Part shown: positions 8,894 to 17,816 of the stretch, in pieces
Layout of the letters: each line of letters begins with the position of its first letter
Position numbering within the stretch: position 1 is the first letter of the stretch
DNA from: Micractinium sp. NFX-FRZ
Lineage: Eukaryota; Chlorophyta; Trebouxiophyceae; Chlorellales; Chlorellaceae
Length of the DNA stretch: 32,448 nt
Direction: 5' to 3'
Assembly (NCBI GenBank): GCA_029339195.1
Contig: JAPTJF010000590.1
Coordinates: 1-32,448 of the forward strand
The notes under the pieces: model-generated
Database searches by the model: none
What the model was told of the DNA's origin: nothing
What the model saw: only the letters and a program-made list of their open reading frames with translations
Translations under genes and position numbers: made by a program

Positions 8894-11800
8894 TTATGAC
8901 GGCGGTCTTGGGGGCGGAGGCCTGGCAGGTGGGGGCGGCTTGGGGCTGGGAGGAGGGGGAGGCGGGGGGCGGGGCCTTGGGGGCGGGGGGGGCGGGGGGC
9001 GAGGGCTGGGGGGAGGCGGGTTGGGGCGGGGCGGAGGAGGGTACGGCCTTGGGCTGGGAGGTGGGGGTGGCGGAGGTTTGGGGCGGGGTGGGGGTGGGGA
9101 TGGCGGCTTGGGGCGGGGTGGGGGTGGGGATGGCGGCTTGGGGCGGGGTGGGGGTGGGGATGGAGGCTTGGGGCGGGGTGGGGGTGGGGAAGGCTTGGGG
9201 CTAGGAGGCGGGGGGCCGGGCCTGGGCGGAGGAGGAGAGGGACGCGGTGCAGGAGGTGGCGGGCGTGGGGAAGGTGGTGGAGGAGAGGGGCGGGGCAGAG
9301 GGGGTGGTGGACGTGGTGACGGCGGTGGTGGCGGCGGGCGTGGGGGTGGGGGCAGAGGCGGCATCGGCCTGGGCGGCGGTGGGGGTGGAGGCGATGGCTT
9401 GGGCGGCGGTGGGTTGGGAGGTGGCGGCCGGGGCGGAGCGGGGCTGGGTGGCGGTGGTCGGACCGGCGGCGGCCGGGGCGGCGGCGGCCGAGGGGGTGGC
9501 GGCCTGGGTGGGGGAGGGCTGGGTGGCAAAGGCCGGGGCGAGGGAGGGCTGGGCGGCAAAGGCCTGGGTGGAAGAGGGCTGGGCGGCACAGGCTTGGGCG
9601 GGGCAGGGCTGGGCGGCAAAGGCTCGGGTGGGGGAGGGCTGGGTGGCAAAGGCTCGGGTGGGGGAGGGCTGGGTGGCAAAGGCTCGGGTTGGGCAGGGCT
9701 GGGTGGCAAAGGCTCGGGTTGGGCAGGGCTGGGTGGCAAAGGCTGGGGTGGGGGAGGGCTGGGTGGCAAAGGCTGGGGCGGGGCAGGGCTGGGTGGCAAA
9801 GGCTGGGGCGGGGCAGGGCTGGGCGAAGAAAGCTGGGGCGGGGCAGGGCTGGGCGGCGGGGGGCGGGGAGGAGGCGGGGGCGGGGGCGACGCTGTCTGCG
9901 GCCAGATGGACAGCGGGTTGAGCAACAGCTGGACTGCTGGAAGCGCTGAGCTCGAGTATGCGCCCACAACAAACCAATAGTAGCTGCAGGAGCGGGGGGG
10001 GCAGAGACAAGGAGGGGCGGTGAGGTAGGCTGCAGTGGTGGGGTGGGCTGACAAGCTGGCAAGCAGCGCCTGTCCACCTCCTGTACGACCCGACCCTGTA
10101 GCCATTACTGTGCAGCTGCTGCACACTTGCACATGGCAGCCCAGCATGCCGTACTGCCGGCCACCAGGTTGGGGCAGGCAGTATGGCATGGGAAGGGGCA
10201 GCAGTGCGGCTGCCGAGGGCTACACCAGCAGAGGAACAACACCCGGCAGCAGCCCTCCTCTCACGTGTTGGGGCTGAGCGTGACTGTGTAGTCGAACGCG
10301 AACACGCTAAGGCCGGTGCACGCGCCGTCGTCGCTGCCCCCGACGCAGGTGAAGGGGCCGCTTGGCTGGGTGGAGGAGTAGACTGAGAGGACTGGGTCCC
10401 CAATGTTGTAGTTGCAGCTGGTGGCCTGCACCGCGCCCGTGGCGCTTGCGTTGGCAAAGAACCTGCGGGGCGCAGGCCAGGGGCAAGGGAGGGGCAGAGG
10501 TACGGGAGAATGTGACCGGGCACGACATGCCAGCTAAGCGGTGTCACACTGAGTCCAACGACCTCCCGATGCGTCTGTGGCACCAAATGCTGGCTGCTGC
10601 AGCTGCACACGTTTGAATCACGAACACCGTACACATGACCAGCAGCCGCCTCTGCAAGGGCAGGGTGTGCACACCAGCGCCGCTCACCTGAACACTGCTG
10701 CATCCGTCCGGGCCTGATCGCACGCCATGGGCAGGCTGCCGGCAATGTACGAGCTCTCCTGCAGCCAGGCAGGCGGCAGGGCAGCCAGCAATTCAAGCAC
10801 ACAAAGCGATCCAAGGGTGGGCACAACGGCGGCGGCAGGGTTGCCTGTGTGCACCTCCAACCCTGTCTGTGCTGGAGAAGAGTGCTAGAGAAAAACAACT
10901 CAAAACAACTGGTCTGCACTGCTGAGGGCACCCAGTCGTTGCAGAGCACCGCCGCCCAAGGCCAGGCTGGGGCATGGGGGAAGAGGGAGGCTGTGTGCAC
11001 GGAGCCGGCGCCAAGGCACTTACGTCCAGGAGGCTGCTGAGGTACGGGATCGATGGGACGCTGATGGGGAGCGACCAAGAGCCTGGCGCGGGCGGGGAGG
11101 GCGGCGGGCGCGGCGGTGGCGGCGGCGATGGCGGCGGCGGCCTGCAGGGAGACCTCAGGGGAGCATCTGTCAGGTGGCTGGCTGAACTTCCGGATGTTGT
11201 GCAAAATAGAGTGCGTGCACAAGCATGGCACCTGTCTGCGATGCACACGCAGGCATCTGCCCTCCACACCGATTCCCCGCGCTGGCACTCACGGGGGTGA
11301 CGGCGGGGGCGGGGGGCTGGGCGGCGGGCTGGGCGGCGCCGGCGGCTGGGGCCCCAGGCTGATCAGCTTCGAGCCGGAAGTGGCTGTGCTGGTGTCAGTG
11401 GCGGCAACGACTGTGGCAGAAGCGTCCGCGTGCACACAGTTGCCAAAGAAGGTTGGCACCCACTGCTGCCCATCCCACGTGCTGATGTACTTGCTGCACA
11501 CACAGAGGTGGATCAGAAGGGGATCTTGAGCATGGGAGTGGCCCTTCTTGCTCAGCAGCCCGTGCTGGCATTGTGGCCCGGGCAGCCTGCTTGATTCGTG
11601 GGAGCAGGCGAGCGAGCACCTGTGGGGGGCCGGGGGGACTTTGTGTTGAAGTTGGTGGGCCCCCCGACCCCAACTGGTGAGGAGAGTTGCTCCAGCGGTT
11701 GCCAGCAGTGGCGCAACCGCTGGAGCAGCGCCCGATGGCCGGGAGCCGCTCACATGTATGTGTAGGCCACAGCGTAGTGGCACCAGCTTGATGCCTGGCA

Positions 11801-14800
11801 GCTGCAGGTGCAAGGGGAGGCAGTTGCAGGCAGGGTGGTGAGCAATCGTGTGCTGTGTTGTACTGGGGGGATGGTTGACCCAACACCCAAGAACCCGGTC
11901 GCCTGGGTGCTGCGCTGTGCTGAGCCTGGGAGGCCGTGCCGCTGAGTCAGCATGGAGCGCTCAGTGGCACGCAGCACGCTCAGCAGCAGGAAGCACTACA
12001 TCGCCGTGCCCGCTTGGTGCAGGAGCAAGCCGATTCTGGGGCGGGGGCTCAAACCACAGCGCGCTCAGCATCACGCCATGTCAACTCTGCAGCCGTGAGC
12101 TGGACAGCCGCCGCCCAGCGCCCACCCAACCAATCTGCGGTGTCTGCACAGGCAAGCACTCTTGCTCGCTCACTCTGTCATACAGGTGGTCGAATTGTAG
12201 AGCAGGAACTCGGCCCAGCCCAGGCTGATGCTGTACTGAATGTTGGGCTCAGTTATGAACGAGTCTGCAGGCGGGGCGAGGGACCGGGACGAAGGTCAGG
12301 GTAAGGTGGGCGGGGCGAGGTGGGCGGGGCGAGGGGAGGCGGGCAGGGCTGGGAATGCAGGCAGGGCGGCCCGCATGCCAGCTGTGCGGGCGTGGGGGAG
12401 GCGTGGAGCAGCAAGTGCGGGTGGGCCGGTGGGGAGGAGAGGGGATGCAAGGAAGCATGCCCTCTCTGTCCCCACATCTTGACCACACACCCTCCCTGGC
12501 CCCACACCGCAGCCCAAATCTGCACAACACCCTGACCCCGCACCACACCCCATCCCCTCACATGTGCGCGTGGGCGTGGGCGGCAGCGGTTGGGCCAGCA
12601 GCGCAGCCAGCGCCCTCTCGACGTTCAGCCGCCCCCCGGACACGACTTTGTTGGAGAGCGAGGCGACCGGATCCACGGAGCTTAACAGCGCACTCCTGCA
12701 CACTGGCGACAGCGTTGCGTTAGTGCAAGAGAGCTTTGCAGTGCCAGAGAGGCTCTCAACGCATGCATTAGAGAGGCGGCAGATCCGCCCTCTGCTCCCT
12801 GACCTGCCGCAGACGGCAGCTGGGAAGCCAAGCTCTGCACAGCTGCCACCCAGCTGCCCAGCCAGGCAGCCAGGCGTTTACTTCTTCAGGAGACCTCTCG
12901 CCCTCACCACCCAGGCTGAAGCGCACTTGATTTCAGCGACCGTGGCTGTGGGCTTGGCAGCAAACAGAAGCGCCACTGCGCCAGCCGTCAGGGGCGTGGC
13001 CATGGAAGTGCCGCTGCAGGCGGGGGCGGTGCAACGACAGGGGGCGTGAGCAGGCTTGGGCAGCGGCGAGGCATGCGCGTTGTGCGGCCGCGCGGGAAGG
13101 CAGCCATGACAGCTGCCCGCAATAGGGAAGGGGCCTTCCTGAACACACCTGTCGCAGCTGCTGGCACGCCGCCCTCAACATTCGCACCCCAGATCCTGCA
13201 AGCCACACTAACAATGCACCGAGCGAAGCGGAGGGGTTGCACTCCCACTCACCAGCACATGTACAGTACCGGTCGTACCTGCTGCCGCGCGACCCTTCCC
13301 GCGTGCACACACACCCACACCCACAGCGACACACCCCCACCCCCAACCCCAACCCCAACCCGCCCCCACCCCCGCCCACGCACACACACACACACACACA
13401 CAAAGAAAAGGCAACACCTTGGATGGCACCCCTACCTGTACCAGTCGTAACTGCTGTCCGTCCAGGGCACAGTGCTGCGGATGCCGACCCCCGGGGTGGC
13501 CAGGTGGACTGTTGTGGAACCCCTGTGCCCCGCCAGTGAGGTGGTCCCAGGGTGGGGAGGAAAGCAAGCGTGAGTCAAGGCAACGCGCTTGCAGCGGTGC
13601 ACCGGCGGCCCGCAGGGCGGCAGGGCTTCAGCTTCAGCAGCACATTGGCAGCGTCAATGGCTGCCATGAGCTTGCGACGGCAGCAGCAGCAGGGCCAGAA
13701 AAACAGCAGGGGCCAAGCGTCAGCTGGCACGACAGCAGGCGGCCCGGGAGCCAGGCAGGCACACCAGCGGCAACAGCAGCGCCAGACACAGGCCACGCCT
13801 GTGCCACAGTAGCCTTTTGACCCTGAGCTGCCCGCCAGCACAGCGGATCTCCCCGTCTCCCGGCACGCCCCCTGCCCAGTGCTCGCTGTGCCGGGCGCAC
13901 TGACCAGTTGCTGAAATCAGCCAAGTCATCGGAGGGCAGGGTGGCCGCCACTGCAGGCGGGGGCGGGCAGGGGTGCGGGCGGAACAAGCGGCAGCGTCAG
14001 CAGCGGGTGCAGCAACACAGAGCAGAAGCCCAGTTCGGACCTGCGGTGGCAGGTGGTGTGGATGGCAGCAGTTGGTGGAGGGAAGCTACGCATGAAGGGC
14101 CCGGCCCGTGCGTGCCTCTTGATGCAACAGCCGCTGAAGCAGAGCAGGCTGGTCGGTGCCACCAAAGCTCGGCACGCGGCAGCTGCAAACGCGCCGCGCC
14201 CCTGCAGCATCTAGGGTGCTGCCGTCAACACACCCCGCATGCCGCTGCATCTTGCCTGCGATAACGTTGCCTGTGGCGGTGACATAAGAGGCCGGGAATG
14301 CTGCACCAACACCGAGGGTGTGCACATGTGTGAGAGGGAAGAGGGTGCAGGGGGAGGGGGCTAGCATGCAAGCGCTTGCCAACCCGTGCCCAAAGCACTG
14401 ACCTCATGCCTCGAAAGCAAGCCGTTTCTGCCTGGATACACGTGCGGCCATTATTGCATTATTGCTAATGCTAATGCAAGATGCCCCAACTGAACCAATA
14501 GGCTTATCATGAAAGACCCGCCAAGAAATACAACTCACCTGGGTTGACGTTGTTGTCGTTTGCCTCGTTCCCAGCAGCCGCCACCATGACCGTGCCGCCC
14601 TGCCCCATCTGGTTGATGGCATCCTGGGAAAAGGCAGAGTAGCCGTAGCCGCCATAGCTTGCGCTGACAACCTTGGCGCCCACCTGCACGAAGGCAGCCG
14701 GGCGGGTCGGGCAGGCGAGGCAGGCAGGCAAACTGTGGGTGGGAGGGCGGACGCGGTCCTGCCGCTTTCATGAAGCATGCCCCGGCCCTGCCTTGCAACC

Positions 14801-17279
14801 AAAACGCTCCACCCCCCTGCCCTGCACGCCCCCCTGAGCGTCATGCGCCGGGTGCCCCGGCCTGCCAGGCTGGCGGCGCACCGAGCCGCAGAGCGAATAA
14901 CAGTCGTTTGTTGCAGAGTTGTAGAGGTATTCGTTGCCATCCGCATCTGGAGGGGAGAGCGCCTTGCAGATGTAGAGTGACACCTGTTTGTGAAGGCAAG
15001 TGGGGCGCAGAATGGGGTGGAGCGAGTCAGGGCCAGGCAGCGAAGGGCAGTGGCCGGGTAGCGGTGCAGCAGCACTGGCGGAGAGGTGTGTGGGGCAGGC
15101 AGCTAGGCATGGAGTGCGGCAGCAGCTGAGCCGCACAGCAAGGGCGGGCTCGTGGGCAGCTGGCTGCTGGGAGGTAGCGGCTGTCGGGCTGCACGTACCT
15201 GCCAGGACACGCCTGTGATGCCGACCCCGTTGTTGCCCACTGCACCAATGGATCCGGCACAGTGCGAGCCGTGCCCGTTGGTGTCTGCAGGCAGGCGGGG
15301 GAGGGGTGCAGGGCAGGGGAGGTGTGGGCTGTCGCCATCGCAGGGAGTAGGAAGTGACGGTGTGCAGCCGGGCGGCTGCTGACACAGCTTGGGTTGTAAC
15401 CCCCCACAGGATGTGCACACGCGGCGGCATGGCCAGGCCAGTCGAGGCAGGCACTCGGCGGCAGACAAGCGCTTGCATCCTGGTTGTGGCCACTCATGCA
15501 GAGAGAAGCAAAGGTTGCAGCCTACCCATGTAGTTGTTGTACTCTGCGCTGCCTGGCTCTGGCTGTGTGCCGTCCAACTTGACCGCCCTGCAAAGCCGTG
15601 CAGTGCGGGGGCAATGCATGCCTTCAACAATCGGAGGGCGCGCGCGCAGGCGGCACAGCCAGGCTGGCGCGCTCTCAGCCAGCCGGCCGGCTGTGGCCGG
15701 GGCAAAGCAGGCAGGCAGGCAGGCAGGCTGGCTGGCTGGCTGGCTGGCTGGCCCACATGCAAGAGCCCCCCAACCGCATGCACCTGTTCCAGCCTCCGGC
15801 AATGTTAGCCGCCAGGTCCTCGTGCGTCGTGTGCACGCCGCTGTCAATCACGCACACCTTGACCTGCGGGCGGCAGGATTGGGCAGTGGCACAGGCAGTG
15901 TTGGCAGCCAGCGGGATCAGCTCAGCTCCCTTGGGATGGGGCAGGCGAGGCAAAGGAGCTCCGGTGCGGCCAGCACTGTAACCGTGTGTCTCATGCTGTG
16001 GGAGGCGCATATTGCCGGCCCTAGAAGCCAGCAGAAGAAGCGCCAGTTATTGCCCCCATGCCTGCAGCCGCTGAGGCCGTCCGCCTTGCAACCAAACACA
16101 TCCAAACACTGCCACGCACACTCATCTGCCCCCAGCCCCAGCCGGCCCCTGCGTCCCGCCTTGGCCCCCTCCCTTGCCCCTGCGTCCCGCCCTGCCCCGC
16201 TCACGCTGCTCGACCCGGTGGTTGTTTCCCAGGCACCGGGTGCTGAGATCTGGTGCAGGAACCACATGCCCGAATATCGAGCGGTGGCAGCAAAGAATGC
16301 ATCGCTGGGCATGCGGCTCGGCCGGTACCTGAAATCTGGCTCAGCGATAGCCACGTCTGCAGGGCGGGCAGGGGCGGCGCATGGGTGGTCGGGCAGGCAG
16401 GCAGGCAGGAAGACAGGCAGGCAGGCAGGCAGGCAGTGTGGACGTGACCAGGCCTCGTGGGCTTGGGTGCAGAGCGGCCCTGTGGATCACCACTGGCAGC
16501 CCCATACAGCTGCAAGCCACGTAAAGTGGTGTGCCGCCTCGGTTGAGTGCCTTCCCACACATTTTTCTCTGCTCCGACTTCCCCACCACGTATGTCCCAC
16601 CATGCATGCCTCAGCTGCCCACACCGCCCACCCAACACACCTGGGTTTGCCTTCAGCTGCCTGAGCTTTTCTTCCACGCTTGTGCCGTCTGTGATCTGAA
16701 ACAGCATCACCGCATCAGGTGGCAATGTGGCAAGGGTGGTTCCATTGGCGGCAGCCGCAACTGCGATGCCGCTGCCACCTGTGCGCTGCAGTTTCAGGCG
16801 GTGGTACTTGCCGGTGAAGCGCACCAGCCGCAGGCCTGCCACCACTGCTTTTCTGCCCTGTGCCGAGGCCGTTCTTGCTGCTGCGGGGCTGTTTTTGAAT
16901 TGCACGAGGACGCGGTCTTTGGCTGCCTCTGGCTGCTGCTCCTCCCAACTGTTCACTGTCCGCTGCGGCGACGGCTGGGTGGCGGCTGCGGCAGAAGTGG
17001 CGGCCGCAGCTAGAAGGCAAGCTGCGGCCGAGGGGGGAGCAGGCGGGCGCGGCACGGTTACCGCCTGCTGGATGTCTTCACCTAAGGGAAAGCATGCCCT
17101 GCGCTGCTCCGGCTGAGTGCTCACCCTCGCACCGCACAAGTACGACGGCCCGCTGCGCCCCAGTCTTCGACGTGCAATCGGCTGCCACACCACGCAACTG
17201 GACCGTAAAACCTACCGCTCAGCGCCAAAGCCAGAAGCCAGGGAGGGCGGAGCCGCCGCTCCCTCGTGGCGCCCCGCAT
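8894..17279 (-). CDS. Secreted subtilase with PPC-like domain and HRGP proline rod
   Basis: Twenty exons, all in phase, 1115 residues: 17216-17279, 16641-17081, 16205-16356, 15784-15863, 15526-15587, 15199-15284, 14882-14983, 14539-14683, 14256-14300, 13905-13950, 13436-13522, 12927-13013, 12562-12695, 12174-12264, 11754-11801, 11293-11493, 11024-11141, 10688-10758, 10265-10462, 8894-9983. Residues 1-21 form a signal peptide (basic start, then [10 protein letters not shown]). A propeptide follows to about 190. The S8 catalytic set is complete: Asp226 (VCVIDSGV), His271 (NGHGSHCAG), oxyanion Asn368 ([10 protein letters not shown]) and Ser440 (SGTSMATP). After about residue 500 come a Cys-rich segment, a Pro-rich linker (603-645), a PPC-like beta domain (about 664-785; [23 protein letters not shown]) and a rod of about 330 residues of [11 protein letters not shown] type. 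It probably acts extracellularly in or on the glycoprotein wall, as sporangin-type algal lysins do. Substrate is inferred. Confidence 0.9.
9084..9203. repeat. 30-bp coding minisatellite, distal rod
   Basis: About four near-identical 30-bp units encode the decapeptide [10 protein letters not shown] on the minus strand. The plus strand is a run of G-tracts with clear G-quadruplex potential. Confidence 0.85.
9521..9860. repeat. 30-bp coding minisatellite, proximal rod
   Basis: About eleven 30-bp units centred on GGCTGGGTGGCAAAGGCT on the plus strand encode decapeptides such as [10 protein letters not shown] and [10 protein letters not shown] on the minus strand. Neighbouring units are almost identical, so the array has probably expanded recently and may vary in length between strains. 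Confidence 0.85.
11688..11727. repeat. Perfect 15-bp inverted repeat, 10-nt loop
   Basis: Arms TGCTCCAGCGGTTGC and GCAACCGCTGGAGCA lie inside intron 15 of the subtilase gene. The hairpin could form in the pre-mRNA on either strand; function unknown. Confidence 0.75.
13263..13290 (-). repeat. Decayed copy of the exon 11 end (subtilase intron 11)
   Basis: It resembles 13436-13463, the last bases of exon 11 that encode DSSYDWY, at roughly four bases in five. It lies about 170 bp inside the following intron, and the donor equivalent is lost. Confidence 0.55.
13381..13402. repeat. (CA)11 microsatellite
   Basis: Pure CA dinucleotide run in intron 11 of the subtilase gene, next to C-rich CCCCAA repeats. 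Confidence 0.95.
14254..14255 (-). other. GC splice donor, subtilase intron 9
   Basis: Exon 9 ends GCAG and the intron starts GCAAGATG. Using it gives [20 protein letters not shown], the expected subtilase core with correct phase, and no GT site nearby gives this. Confidence 0.85.
15708..15752. repeat. (GGCA)n(GGCT)n tetranucleotide repeat
   Basis: About five GGCA units followed by about six GGCT units, in intron 4 of the subtilase gene. Confidence 0.9.
16391..16436. repeat. (GGCA)n microsatellite
   Basis: Interrupted GGCA repeat in intron 2 of the subtilase gene. Confidence 0.9.
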
Positions 17280-17816
17280 GGCTAAGGGCAGGGCCAGGTA
17301 ATTTTGCTGGTTAAGGCGCCAATCGGCAGATCGATTTGCATCGCAGCCTTCGCCGGCCAAAGCACGGGCCACAGCACGCCCTCTCACGCTTGGCGCACTT
17401 GATGGCTTCCTCATGTTCAAAACACCAGGAAGCGCATCCACAACCTATTTGAAGGATTAAAAATATTGTCTAAATACGGCGCAGTAGCCGTCGGTCCCGT
17501 CCTGAGGTTGAGGACCGTCCGTCCGGAGGCACTTGTAAGTTTGCAGAGAGCGCTGGACGGAGAGCAGTGCACATAATGCTAACCCTGGTTGTCGGGATGG
17601 TGGCACAAGGAGAGCACGCAGGGGGCGAACCGCAGCCTTGGTACCAAGATAGTACCAAGAGAAGGAGCTCGCCGGCAGCGCGCGCGAGTGGTGCAGAGAT
17701 GGGCAGGGCTGAGCTGCCCACAAGTGTACACCCTCAGTGCTTGCTAGGACTGCGAACTTCTTAAAAGGCATGCACACTGCTGGATTTTAGAGGAAGCAGT
17801 GTGCACACCTGCTAGT
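17280..17816. promoter_or_regulatory. Intergenic: MER3 3'UTR and subtilase promoter/5'UTR
   Basis: Tail-to-head spacer between two minus-strand genes. It includes a locally AT-rich stretch at about 17442-17480. No TGTAA was found for the MER3 transcript. Just beyond the MER3 stop, a segment built on TTTAGAGGAAGCAGTG occurs twice (17785-17800 and 17816-17831), duplicating the last coding bases and the stop codon. A minus-strand ORF of 106 codons here has no protein-like character. Confidence 0.5.

Noticed and set aside
9084..9203. Evenly spaced 30-bp repeats as a CRISPR-like array
   Set aside because: There are no unique spacers; the units are contiguous codon repeats in a eukaryotic exon.
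8940..9980. Gly-rich plus-strand ORF of 346 codons
   Set aside because: It is the antisense of the proline rod (GGN opposite CCN). The minus-strand frame joins phase-correct exons and ends in a stop, so the Gly-rich frame is a shadow.
9201..11288. 695-codon minus-strand ORF
   Set aside because: Alternate frame of the low-complexity rod running through two introns. It breaks the PPC-like domain frame and has no splice logic.
12182..12183. GTATGA as the donor of subtilase exon 14
   Set aside because: It leaves the next exon in the wrong frame. GTGAGC ten bases further on restores phase and the Cys-rich reading (TTCMTDCQASSWC).
13341..13361. CCCCAA repeats as a telomere-like tract
   Set aside because: Only about three units, within a C-rich intron beside a CA run; the chlorophycean telomere repeat is different.
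17457..17777. 106-codon minus-strand ORF after MER3
   Set aside because: No ordered composition, no recognisable motif, and it lies in the expected 3'UTR of MER3.
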